Assembly: GCF_024746815.1 (NCBI RefSeq) | Contig: NZ_CP080525.1 | Location: forward strand, 4,396,501-4,460,500 | Source of the DNA: Mesorhizobium sp. AR07 | GTDB taxonomy: Bacteria > Pseudomonadota > Alphaproteobacteria > Rhizobiales > Rhizobiaceae | DNA: 64,000 nucleotides | Direction of reading: 5' to 3' | Shown here: piece after piece, positions 9,306-16,842 of the stretch | Layout: each line of letters starts with the position of its first letter | How positions within the stretch are numbered: position 1 is the first letter of the stretch | Made by a program: the position numbers and the translations under genes | Notes under the pieces: model-generated | Told to the model about the DNA's origin: nothing | Database searches by the model: none | Seen by the model: the letters and a program-made list of their open reading frames with translations, nothing else

Positions 9306-9462
9306 GTGCAGCCGGATATCCCGGAGCGAACGGCAGGACCAGATGGCAGCCCCGTCCATGTGGCGGTCCAATCCCGATTGGATGCAGCGCGCGATTTTGC
9401 GGGCCGGTGCGTTCGGGCAACAGCGCAAACGGAGCTTCAGTGCCGTTCAAGGGAAGACTATC

Positions 9463-9680
9463 GCATATGGAAATGTGAGATGTTTGCCCGGCACGTACCC
9501 CACCCCTAACCCCTCCCCACAAGGGGGAGGGAAACTTTGCGGCAGCGCCACCTGGCGCGAACTTCAACAATTTTGGTCGAAACAGTGGTGTCAACGTCTC
9601 CCTCCCCCTTGTGGGGAGGGGTTAGGGGTGGGGGTACTTCATAAAGCGAAAGCTTCAGGCGCCCGTATGCGATGCACTTT
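9463..9680. repeat. Long intergenic palindrome, family A
   Basis: Two arms of about 36 nt at 9496-9531 and 9600-9636 (CCCTCCCCCTTGTGGGGAGG core) are complementary except for one extra G and are separated by about 68 nt. Outer pieces TCGCATATGG and CCGTATGCGA extend the pairing. The same element recurs at 14355-14653. It fills the gap between two genes transcribed leftward; no coding potential is seen. Confidence 0.85.
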
Positions 9681-9707
9681 CTTTCAAGGAAGGAGGAGGG
9701 CGGCTAC

Positions 9708-10355
9708 TTATTCGTTGAGTGATCTTGGACCGCTGACGAACGGGCTGCCCCGGACATAAAACCGCAGCGGGCGGTCCGCGTCCTTTGAAATGCCGATCCT
9801 GGTGCTCTGCCCGATTTCGCCAGGCCCGTGGTCATCGCAAGCGAGCCCGTGGTCGTCGCTCGTCAGCCATAGCGGGCCTTCCCGGCAAAGGTCGAGCCCA
9901 TCGAGCGAACGATCAATCCGCAATGCCTGGGCCAGCCTTCCCGGTCCTCGTGCCAAATCGCGCAAGCGCTCGATGCCGCGATTGACCCGCATGATAGGGA
10001 TGCCTTCGAGCGGCTCGAGCGCCCGGATCAGGACGCCGGTTCCGATCCCTTGCATCTCGCTCGAGACATTCAGCATGGTCGAGACACCGTAGGCGAGATA
10101 GACATAGGCGTGCCCGCGCTCGAGAAACAGCGAACGATTGCGCGGGGTCATCCCCCGGTAGCCATGTCCAGCAGCGTCGCCGACGACATAGGCCTCGGTC
10201 TCGACGATGCGGCCGCTGGCGACGCCTTCCGGCAACTTCCGCACCACGATCTTGCCGACGAGATAGCGGGCGAGAGCTGCCGTGTCCGCCGGCAGCTCCG
10301 CGCGGGCGAGCGGCGGATGATCATCCCTGCGGTTCACGGCATCCGCTCGACCCAT
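9708..10355 (-). CDS. DNA-3-methyladenine glycosylase (AAG/MPG family)
   Basis: A 215-residue monofunctional base-excision-repair glycosylase that removes alkylated purines such as 3-methyladenine and hypoxanthine. Key parts: the IVETEAY motif with the catalytic Glu (about 50-56), AAGHGYRGMTPRNRSLF (about 61-77), YVYLAYGVSTMLNVS with the DNA-intercalating loop, and GVLIRALEPLEGI plus ARGPGRLAQAL further on. Its ATG lies 22 nt inside the end of the preceding NTF2-like gene, so the two are translationally coupled. Length matches bacterial members. Confidence 0.9.
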   Translation of the reverse strand: MGRADAVNRRDDHPPLARAELPADTAALARYLVGKIVVRKLPEGVASGRIVETEAYVVGDAAGHGYRGMTPRNRSLFLERGHAYVYLAYGVSTMLNVSSEMQGIGTGVLIRALEPLEGIPIMRVNRGIERLRDLARGPGRLAQALRIDRSLDGLDLCREGPLWLTSDDHGLACDDHGPGEIGQSTRIGISKDADRPLRFYVRGSPFVSGPRSLNE

Positions 10356-10714
10356 TGCGCGCGCGAAGGTCCCGGCTCGAACGGATCGCCGAAATACTGG
10401 GTCTCGCGGGCCACCTTGCCATCGAGGAACTCCATGATGCTCACCGTGTAAGACGGCCGCCCGTCATAGGCCAGGACATATTCGGTGATCCAGAGGTCGC
10501 CGGCGCCGATGATCCGCCGCACCGTGAAGCGCTTCCGGTTCGGTTGCGCGGCGCGCGATGACTGAATGCTTCGCCGCCCGCGGATCCGCTCACCCGATTG
10601 CGGATAGTCGAGCACCGCGTCCTCTCGGTAAATCTCGTGCTCGCCCTCGAAATCGTTCGCATCGGAGGCAGCCCAGTGGCGATCCAGAGCCGCTCTTGTC
10701 TCCCGGTCTTCCAT
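10334..10714 (-). CDS. NTF2/SnoaL-like small protein
   Basis: A 126-residue protein with the cone-shaped SnoaL/NTF2 fold signature: RHWAASDANDFEGEHEIYRE, then DYPQSGERIRG and the last strands SIMEFLDGKVARETQYFGDPF. The family holds hydrolases, isomerases and binding proteins, so activity is unknown. ATG 10714 is chosen because AAGGAGG sits five bases upstream; a GTG at 10729 would overlap that site. It overlaps the 3-methyladenine glycosylase by 22 nt, which suggests joint expression, perhaps under alkylation stress (inference). Confidence 0.78.
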   Translation of the reverse strand: MEDRETRAALDRHWAASDANDFEGEHEIYREDAVLDYPQSGERIRGRRSIQSSRAAQPNRKRFTVRRIIGAGDLWITEYVLAYDGRPSYTVSIMEFLDGKVARETQYFGDPFEPGPSRAQWVERMP

Positions 10715-10827
10715 ATCGACCTCCTTCACCGCCTGGGCCAGCCTACCATACGCCGGCCTGGAGCGGGCCTTCCAGGTGGCCGATCATAGCCGTCAGTCGC
10801 CGTGACCGGGCATCATGGCAATCGTTT

Positions 10828-11286
10828 TCAGCACGGTTGTATCTGGCTGACCCTGCCGCGTACGACACCGGCGGTGCCAACCGCCACGGCCTTCGCCGCT
10901 GCCTTGCCGCCGGAACCGGCCAGCCCGCCGGCGACGCTGACAGCCGTGCTGACGGCCCCCATCGCCTTCATCTGCCCGACGATCTCGTTGTTCCTGGCCT
11001 GGCATTCCTGCATCTGCCTGGCTGCCTCGACAGCGGCCAGGGCCTCGCCCAGGCCTTCCGGCGCATTTGGTCCCGCCGCCAGCGCGGCGAGCTTGGCATG
11101 CTGTTCTGCGGCAATCGGCGGGTTGACGGTCATCTGGCTGCAGCCGGATGCCAGGAGGCAGCCAAGCATCACGGCCGCCATGCCCGGTCCGATACGCCGC
11201 GTGGATGGAAACGCACGGCGTTCGTCCGTCTCGGGGCGATTGCGCCCAAAAGCCTTGCCCGCTGGCCAGGTTCGGTTGTGCGACAT
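10828..11286 (-). CDS. Lipoprotein of unknown function, glycine/alanine-rich C-terminus
   Basis: A 152-residue frame whose hydrophobic stretch MAAVMLGCLLASGCSQ (residues 36-51) carries the lipobox LASGC. The mature protein has a helical PEGLGEALAAVEAARQMQECQ segment and an Ala/Gly/Val-rich tail resembling a glycine-zipper membrane region. The ATG at 11286 lies one base past the stop of the preceding gene, so translation is probably coupled; the 35-residue basic leader is unusually long, and an internal start is possible. Last gene of a four-gene minus-strand locus. Function unknown. Confidence 0.62.
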   Translation of the reverse strand: MSHNRTWPAGKAFGRNRPETDERRAFPSTRRIGPGMAAVMLGCLLASGCSQMTVNPPIAAEQHAKLAALAAGPNAPEGLGEALAAVEAARQMQECQARNNEIVGQMKAMGAVSTAVSVAGGLAGSGGKAAAKAVAVGTAGVVRGRVSQIQPC

Positions 11287-11287
11287 T

Positions 11288-11803
11288 CTATTGCCGCATC
11301 GCCGGGCCGAGGATGAGGCTGCGGATCTTTGGCGTCAGCGGCCTCACGGCGTCGGCGAAGGGGCCGCCTTCGGCCCGCAAAGCCATCAACCCTTTGACCT
11401 GTTCGTCGATGGCGTCGATGGTCTCGGTCTTCTGCGCCTCGGTCAGCTCCGCCATGCCCGATATGGCATCCCTCAGCTTGGCGAAGATGGCATCGAGTTC
11501 CGCGACCGGCATGGTCGCCAGGAACCCGCGCATCGTCTCGCCAAGCGCAACCTTCCAGCTGTCGGCGGTGAAGCCGGCGGTGCCGATCAGGCCCTTGTCG
11601 GCGGCATCGCGCTCATACCAGTCGGCGGCGATCTCATCGTCATAGGCGAACTGACCGAATTCGGGCTGCAAGGTCTCGATCAGGCCGACCACCGTCGACG
11701 CATCATGCGCCGTCAGCGCCAAGGCCTGCGAGCCGTCGAGGATGGCAACGGCAAGCGCGAGCGCGCCTGCCCTGCGGCGCATGGTTGCCAGGAGATCAGC
11801 CAT
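11288..11803 (-). CDS. Secreted helical protein of unknown function
   Basis: A 171-residue protein with an N-terminal signal (MADLLATMRRRAGALALAVA, cleavage near SQALA-LT). The rest is acidic and helical, with EFGQFAYDDEIAADWYER, GFTADSWKVALGETMRGF and EAQKTETIDAIDEQVKGLMA. No family recognised. The ATG overlaps the TGA of the corrected upstream lipoprotein frame (TATGGCTGA), and the stop is followed one base later by the next gene, so it sits tightly in an operon of secreted small proteins. Probably periplasmic. Confidence 0.6.
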   Translation of the reverse strand: MADLLATMRRRAGALALAVAILDGSQALALTAHDASTVVGLIETLQPEFGQFAYDDEIAADWYERDAADKGLIGTAGFTADSWKVALGETMRGFLATMPVAELDAIFAKLRDAISGMAELTEAQKTETIDAIDEQVKGLMALRAEGGPFADAVRPLTPKIRSLILGPAMRQ

Positions 11804-12147
11804 AACAGGTCTCCGCGATGCCGGCAAGGGCGCTGCTGGTGGCCTGGGATTGCAGCACCGAGCCACCGATCGAGGCGGCCTGGCCGGCAATGACCCCACC
11901 ATTGCCAGCCAGACCGCCAAGACCCCCCCGCCATCGACAGGACACCGCCGAGCAGAGCCGCGTTGGTCTGCGCCTGCGCCGCCTTTTGGGCAGCCTCGGC
12001 GCAGGCCGTTTCCGGCTTCGTCAGTTTGTTCTGGGTCTTCTTGCCACCGGCCGCACTGGCGACCGGTGACGAGCTGCCGTCGACCTGGCCGGTCTGGCAG
12101 CCAGGCAGGACGATGGCCAGCGTCAGCAGAAAAAGTCTCCTTTTCAT
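11796..12147 (-). pseudogene. Small glycine-rich lipoprotein gene with a one-base frameshift
   Basis: Starts at ATG 12147 with GAGGA just upstream and a lipoprotein signal MKRRLFLLTLAIVLPGCQTG. After residue about 75 the frame is broken in a run of seven C (11923-11929, G in the message). As it stands the reading frame runs to 11713 with a Trp/Arg-rich nonsense tail. Removing one base restores GGLGGLAGNGGVIAGQAASI and an end ALAGIAETCYG, stopping at 11796-11798 and overlapping the next start. The corrected protein is 116 residues, with a glycine-zipper-like region. Either a real slip or a sequencing error. Confidence 0.65.
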
Positions 12148-12154
12148 GGTGTCC

Positions 12155-12301
12155 TCATCCACGGCCAGCGCGCGGTGGCTGCTTGGCTTCGCGGTGATCG
12201 GTCACCGCGTTGCCCAATGCGATCGACAGCAGGTAGACGCGCGGATTGAAGCCCGCCGAGGCGAGTGCCGACAGCGTCTTGGACAGTTGCAGATGAAACA
12301 T
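12155..12301 (-). CDS. Possible 48-residue small protein at the head of the lipoprotein locus
   Basis: A short frame beginning MFHLQLSKTLSALASAGFNP and ending REAKQPPRAGRG, preceded by AAGGGGG with a five-base spacer, an excellent ribosome-binding site. Its stop overlaps the ribosome-binding region of the frameshifted lipoprotein gene (start 12147), so coupling would make sense. A weakly hydrophobic centre (VYLLSIALGNAV) could be a membrane-associated helix. No homologue known to me. Supported by position and start signal rather than by family. Confidence 0.45.
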   Translation of the reverse strand: MFHLQLSKTLSALASAGFNPRVYLLSIALGNAVTDHREAKQPPRAGRG

Positions 12302-12448
12302 CGAAGCCCCCTTAAATCTTTGCCTGTGCGGTTCCGGTTTCGGAATCGCGCCGCAAACTAGGTCGATCGAAAGGGGTCAGCTTGGACAGAAAGGCACTGA
12401 AAGCGGCCAGAACGGCCCTGTATTGACGTTTTGCAGGCTGCGGCGCAT

Positions 12449-13450
12449 ATGACCGCCCTCCTGGGCATGGGGGTGCCGATGACTGCGACGATGGGGCCGT
12501 CAGCCTCGTTTCGATTGACGACGGAGATGTTTCCCGAGCGTGATCGCGTCGAGATCACGCGCGAGGTCTATGGCCGCACGGTTCTCAAGGTCGACCTTGA
12601 TCCGCTGGCGCCGGCGCAGATCGACATGCGGGTGCGCGCGCTGCCCGGCCTCGGTATCGCTACCGGCAGCAGTTCGGAGTTCCGGGTGCATCATACGGCG
12701 TCGCTGATCGACAGCGACGATCTCGTTCTCCTGGCGGCGCTCGACGGAACCAGCGTGATGAAGCATCGCGGCCGCGAGGAGGCGGTCGGCAACGGTCAGG
12801 CGCTGATCATGAGCGGCGAAGAGGTCGGTCTCAACCTGATTGGCCCCGGCGGGTTTCGCTTCGTCAACATGAGCTTTTCGCGCAACCAGCTTTCACCGCT
12901 GATCGGCGATCCGGCCACGGTTCTGATGCGGCCATTGCCGACCCAAAGCGGAGCGATGCGACTGCTGCTCGACTATGTCCAGTCGGTCCAGGAGGTCGGA
13001 GACGAGCTGACGGCCGAGGCATGGCACCTTGCCGCGACACATATCTTCGACCTTGCGGCACTCGCCATGGGCGCGACCAGGGATGCGGCCGAGATCGCGC
13101 GCGGCCGCGGCGTCGGCGTGGCCCGCTTGCGCGCCATCAAGGCGGATATCGTCGCCCATGGCGGCCATATCGATTTGTCGGCGCGGGACGTCGCCGCCCG
13201 CCATGGGCTGTCGGCCCGCTACGTGCGCAAGCTGTTCGAACGCGAAGGCACATCGCTGATTGATTTCATGATCGACCAGCGGCTGGTTCGCGCGCATCGC
13301 ATGCTCAGCGATCCGCGTCATGCCGGGCGCAGCATTACAGAGATCGCCTACGAGGCCGGTTTCAACGATCTTTCCTATTTCAACCGGGCGTTCCGCCGCC
13401 GTTATGATGCGACACCCTCGGACGTGCGCGCTGCGGCTTCCAGGCACTGA
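12449..13450 (+). CDS. AraC-family transcriptional regulator
   Basis: A 333-residue regulator. The N-terminal half (about 15-200) looks like the AraC-binding-like domain that senses small molecules (FPERDRVEITREVYGRTVLK, then an IMSGEEVGLNL strand). The C-terminal HTH_18 has both helix-turn-helix units: ARDVAARHGLSARYVRKLFE and ITEIAYEAGFNDLSYFNRAF, with the final PSDVR. Start uncertain: ATG 12449, TTG 12431, or ATG 12479, which has GGGGGT at good spacing. Target unknown; it is divergent from the secreted-protein locus, 148 nt from its first start, and may control it. Confidence 0.85.
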   Translation: MTALLGMGVPMTATMGPSASFRLTTEMFPERDRVEITREVYGRTVLKVDLDPLAPAQIDMRVRALPGLGIATGSSSEFRVHHTASLIDSDDLVLLAALDGTSVMKHRGREEAVGNGQALIMSGEEVGLNLIGPGGFRFVNMSFSRNQLSPLIGDPATVLMRPLPTQSGAMRLLLDYVQSVQEVGDELTAEAWHLAATHIFDLAALAMGATRDAAEIARGRGVGVARLRAIKADIVAHGGHIDLSARDVAARHGLSARYVRKLFEREGTSLIDFMIDQRLVRAHRMLSDPRHAGRSITEIAYEAGFNDLSYFNRAFRRRYDATPSDVRAAASRH

Positions 13451-13478
13451 CGCCCAGGTCGGGCTTCTCCGATCGTGG

Positions 13479-14285
13479 TTACTCGGCGGCTCTCGCCCCA
13501 CGATCGGCAACCTTGTCGTCCCAGGTCACCGAACGGTAGTCGAAACCATATTCCAGCGTCGGCTTGACGATGCGGAAAAAGGGCGACAGGTCGAAATCGC
13601 GCGGCGTGTATAGCGAGTGGTGGCGGATGTGCAGGATTTCCTTGCGCGAATAGTTCGACTGCGCCGATGCGCGGCCGGGCGCGCGGGTGATCTCGGGCAG
13701 GATCGGATAGCGGATCTGGCCATAGGCCTCGGCGATCAGCGACGAACAGATGGCGCGTGTCGGGTCGCCGGACCCGAACGCCAGCATGCGGCGCCGCCAG
13801 CGCACCGGCACCGGCGGCGTCGGCAGAAAATAGCGCAGCATGTCGAAAATGTTCTTGAGATCGTATTTCAGGCCGAGCTTGCCGATCATGAAGGCGACGA
13901 CCCTGTCGCGGTCTTCCGGCGCCAGCCCGCTCGCCCGGCAGATGCGGGTGTTGTAGGTGCGATAGCGAGACAGCGGCACGGCGATGCAGCCCTCGCCCAT
14001 CGTCACCTCGATCAGCCGCGGCCGCTCCGTTCCGTCCTGCGGCTCGGGCAACGCATCGCCGATGTAGAAAGCCGCATGCGACCAGGTCGACTGGGTCAGG
14101 TACTTGATCGCCGCCGAGATCTTCTGGTTGCCCTCGACCAGCAGGACGTCGCCGGGCTCGAGCGTGCGGCGCAGCGTCTCGGCATCGGAGGGCGTGTAGG
14201 GTTCGTAGCCGGAGGATTCTTCCTGCAGCCGGCCGGCGAGCCAGCGGCCAAGTCGATCCAGAAGCGTGTCGCCGGGCTCGGTCAT
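13479..14285 (-). CDS. YiiX/YebB-like NlpC/P60-superfamily cysteine hydrolase
   Basis: A 268-residue protein with a permuted papain-like core. LEPGDVLLVEG (about 42-52), the catalytic His in TWSHAAFYIGD (about residue 70), and the catalytic Cys in RAICSSLIAEAYGQI (about 178) match the YiiX family, which contains amidases or lipid-acting enzymes rather than classical peptidoglycan hydrolases. No signal peptide is seen, so it may be cytoplasmic or membrane-attached through its C-terminal aromatic segment. It stands alone, with a large palindrome directly upstream. Confidence 0.78.
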   Translation of the reverse strand: MTEPGDTLLDRLGRWLAGRLQEESSGYEPYTPSDAETLRRTLEPGDVLLVEGNQKISAAIKYLTQSTWSHAAFYIGDALPEPQDGTERPRLIEVTMGEGCIAVPLSRYRTYNTRICRASGLAPEDRDRVVAFMIGKLGLKYDLKNIFDMLRYFLPTPPVPVRWRRRMLAFGSGDPTRAICSSLIAEAYGQIRYPILPEITRAPGRASAQSNYSRKEILHIRHHSLYTPRDFDLSPFFRIVKPTLEYGFDYRSVTWDDKVADRGARAAE

Positions 14286-14354
14286 GCCATATGGCGATTA
14301 GCATAGGCGAGTGATGTGGGCCAGCGCGGGAGAGGGTTGCGCCGACGTTGGCTT

Positions 14355-14653
14355 CCCCTTCTCCCCTTGTCGGCAGGGCAATCGCATATGGGTTCTTGCG
14401 AAGACGGACCCCCACCCTAACCAACCGGGGCGAGCCACGGGTCTCGCCCGTCCTTCGGACCCCCACAAGGGGGAGGGAATGCTGCCGCGCGCCCTATTCA
14501 TCATACTCGGAGCCGAACTTGGCCAGTTTGCCGAGATCAGCGCCTACGAGAGTCTCCCTCCCCCTTGTGGGGAGGGGTTAGGGGTGGGGGTATTCGTAGG
14601 GCGAAAGCCTCGGCTTCCCATATGCGATTGCCCTGCCCTTGTGGGAGAAGGGA
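14355..14653. repeat. Long intergenic palindrome, family A (second copy, composite)
   Basis: Outer arms GGGCAATCGCATATGGG (14376-14392) and CCCATATGCGATTGCCC (14617-14633) pair perfectly, flanked by CTTCTCCCCTTGT and its complement. Inner arms share the core of the 9.5 kb copy. The left inner arm is interrupted by an extra hairpin block at about 14421-14460. The whole gap between the YiiX-like gene and the CHAD gene is this element. Confidence 0.85.
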
Positions 14654-14668
14654 GAGCACGGTGCTCCG

Positions 14669-15586
14669 TCAACTGGCGGTTGCGGCCAGATCGTCGCGCG
14701 CCTTGCGGGCCAGTTTGCGTGTCGAGCGTTTGGGGCTGTCGCCGAACAACTCAGCCGCCTCGGCGAGACAGCTTTTCTTCAGCTGCTTCTCCGACCGCTT
14801 CAAAAGCTTGCCCAGAAGCTTGGTGTCCTCGGGCGGTCCGAGCGGCCGGTCGTCGGCCTCGAGCAGGTCGCGCATGACGAACACATCATGCAGGTCGCCC
14901 AGCCGCTCACCCAGTTCGTCGACCGCCTTGCGACGGGCCTTGATCGGCGTCGGCCACAGCCTGCCGAGCAGCGACAAATGCATGCCGTGCGTCTTGGCGG
15001 CCTTGCGCAGGTCGTGGAAATCATTGGCCGCGCCGCGCGATCCGGCCTTGTCCAGCGCCTTCCTGGCACGGCGCAAGGTGATGCGGGCACCTTCGGCAAG
15101 CACGTCGGCGGCTTGTTCCGGCTGGTCGGGCAAGGCAAGACTCTCGATCCGGTGCAGGCCTTCCTCGCAAGCGGCGGTCGCAGCGGCAATCGCCGCTTCG
15201 AGCCCGGTGCCTTCATGCAATTCATGCTGGCGGGCGATCAGCCTGTCGCGCGCCGGGCCTAGCCCGTCATCGGCACTCTCCTTGGGAAAGCTTGCCGCCA
15301 GCCGGTCGATGGTCTCGATCAGCGCCGTCGCCTCGCGTGGGCCGGCAAGCAGGCCCGCCACGTTGCGATAGCACTGGTTCTCCGTCTCGCAGAATGTTTC
15401 GTCACCGGAACGAACAAGGCGCAGCAACGCACGCGCGCTCTTCAGCCGCTTGCGGCATTTGTGCAGCGCCTGTTCCGGCCGGCTGCGCGCGGTGTCGAGA
15501 TGGGCCAATGCCTTGCCGATTTCCTCGGCAAGGATACGCCTGACCTCGCCGGTCAGCGGCAGGCGCGGATCGATGCGAAAGCTCAT
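14669..15586 (-). CDS. CHAD-domain protein
   Basis: A 305-residue, highly charged helical protein carrying a CHAD domain: the conserved His and basic helix ALHKCRKRLKSARALLRLVR (about 41-60) and the second conserved helix FHDLRKAAKTHGMHLSLL (about 190). CHAD domains bind polyphosphate through such Lys/Arg-rich helices. It overlaps the upstream CYTH gene by 4 nt (ATGA), a split version of the CYTH-CHAD fusion known elsewhere, supporting a joint role in polyphosphate or triphosphate metabolism. Confidence 0.88.
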   Translation of the reverse strand: MSFRIDPRLPLTGEVRRILAEEIGKALAHLDTARSRPEQALHKCRKRLKSARALLRLVRSGDETFCETENQCYRNVAGLLAGPREATALIETIDRLAASFPKESADDGLGPARDRLIARQHELHEGTGLEAAIAAATAACEEGLHRIESLALPDQPEQAADVLAEGARITLRRARKALDKAGSRGAANDFHDLRKAAKTHGMHLSLLGRLWPTPIKARRKAVDELGERLGDLHDVFVMRDLLEADDRPLGPPEDTKLLGKLLKRSEKQLKKSCLAEAAELFGDSPKRSTRKLARKARDDLAATAS

Positions 15587-16056
15587 GCGGCGATCTCCGG
15601 AATCCCCCCGAGGGCGAGCGACGCGTTGTAGAATTTCTGTTCGCCAGTGACTTCGCGACCGAGCCAGTCAGGCAGCATTTCGTCCGGCACGTCTTCCGGC
15701 GTCTCGAGTTCGGCGACCACAAGTCCCGCAAGCGGCCCGCCAAAGACATCGACCTCATAGAGATAGCCACGATGCCTAACATGGTGGCGTGTCTTCTCTA
15801 TGACACGCCCAAGCGCGAAGGCCAGCATCTCCTTGGCCTCCGCCAGCGGGATCGGATACTCGAATTCATCGCGCTCGCGCGCCCTGTTGCCGAATTTGAG
15901 CGTCAGTCTGGCGGAGGCGTCATCGCTGATGCGGATGCGCAGGGTTCGACCCGGTGCCGCGGCGAGATAGAACTGGCGAATGCGGATATCCGCCTCGACC
16001 AGATCCCGCCATGCGGAGCTGGAGACCAGGAATTTCCGTTCGACTTCCTTGCCCAT
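15583..16056 (-). CDS. CYTH-domain protein (triphosphate tunnel metalloenzyme)
   Basis: A 157-residue CYTH protein with the signature EVERKFLV (residues 4-11) and alternating charged strands lining the tunnel: LRIRISDD, LTLKFGN, RDEFEYPIP, then EVDVFGG and VVAELETPED. The family hydrolyses inorganic triphosphate or makes cAMP from ATP; in bacteria like this triphosphatase is most likely. Its stop overlaps the CHAD gene by four bases. Divergent from the CecR regulator, sharing a 90-nt gap with a palindrome. Confidence 0.9.
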   Translation of the reverse strand: MGKEVERKFLVSSSAWRDLVEADIRIRQFYLAAAPGRTLRIRISDDASARLTLKFGNRARERDEFEYPIPLAEAKEMLAFALGRVIEKTRHHVRHRGYLYEVDVFGGPLAGLVVAELETPEDVPDEMLPDWLGREVTGEQKFYNASLALGGIPEIAA

Positions 16057-16116
16057 GGCCGCGCACTAAAGCGCTTACCGCCAGCGATGGCAAGACAGCC
16101 GCGCACACAGATTGAC

Positions 16117-16138
16117 TTTAATCAATCGATTGATTAAA
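16117..16138. promoter_or_regulatory. 22-bp perfect palindrome, probable TetR/CecR operator
   Basis: The core TAATCAATCGATTGATTA extends two bases on each side to a perfect 22-bp palindrome. It begins at the end of a TTGACT (-35-like) hexamer and ends eight bases before the regulator ATG at 16147. A TetR-family dimer bound here would block the efflux operon, and possibly the divergent CYTH-CHAD genes. The operator role is inferred from symmetry and position. Confidence 0.7.
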
Positions 16139-16146
16139 TATCACTC

Positions 16147-16842
16147 ATGGTCAAGTCGCCGGACACCAGGAGCCCCCGCCGCGAGACATCTGCCGCCGAG
16201 ATGACGCGCGCGGCGCTTGTCCAGGCGGCGCTGAAACTGTTCGGCCGGCAGGGTTTCGATGGCACCTCGACGCGTCAGATCGCAGCGGAGGCGCAAGCCA
16301 ATATCGGCTCGATCGCCTATCATTTCGGCGGCAAGGAGGGCCTTCGCACCGCCGCCGCCGACTTTATCGTCGAGACCATCCAGACGGTTGCCGGCCAGGC
16401 TTTCGGCAATGTGCGGGTACCCGCGCCGGGACCGGCCAATCCGGAGGCGGCGCAAGCGCTGCTCTTCGCGGCGCTGGAGCGGATGGTCGGCTTCGTCGTG
16501 GCAAGTCCGCAGGCCGGCGAGATCGTGCAGTTCGTGTTGCGCGAGCTTTCGCATCCGACGGCAGCCCTCGACCGCATCTATGACGGCGTCTTCGAGCCGA
16601 CGCACCGCCGGCTGTGCCAGCTCTGGGAACAGGCGACGGGCGAGCCGGCCGAAAGCGAGGCCACAAGGCTCACCGTGTTCACGCTGATCGGCCAGGTCGT
16701 CTATTTCCGGATCGGCCGCGAGGCGGTGATGCGCCGCATGGGCTGGAAGGACATTGGCGCCGCTCAAGCCGCCAAGGTGGTGGCGGCCACTTCGAGCAAT
16801 CTCAGCGCCATATTGGCCGCCCGGAAGGGATCAAAACGATGA
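16147..16842 (+). CDS. cecR: TetR-family regulator, CecR (YbiH)-type
   Basis: A 231-residue repressor. The N-terminal HTH (about 20-65) has LVQAALKLFGRQGFDGTSTR and IAAEAQANIGSIAYHFGGKE; the C-terminal half (about 90-220) matches the CecR/DUF1956 ligand domain with FVLRELSHPTAALDRIYDGV. CecR in E. coli controls a YbhG-YbhFSR type exporter, and the same arrangement follows here. The next gene starts at an ATGA overlap, so regulator and exporter are one operon, and autorepression through the palindrome at 16117-16138 is likely. Confidence 0.85.
   Translation: MVKSPDTRSPRRETSAAEMTRAALVQAALKLFGRQGFDGTSTRQIAAEAQANIGSIAYHFGGKEGLRTAAADFIVETIQTVAGQAFGNVRVPAPGPANPEAAQALLFAALERMVGFVVASPQAGEIVQFVLRELSHPTAALDRIYDGVFEPTHRRLCQLWEQATGEPAESEATRLTVFTLIGQVVYFRIGREAVMRRMGWKDIGAAQAAKVVAATSSNLSAILAARKGSKR

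Noticed and set aside
9463..9680. Repeat clusters considered as CRISPR arrays
   Set aside because: Each is a single inverted pair with unlike centres, with no regularly spaced direct repeats and no cas genes in the window.
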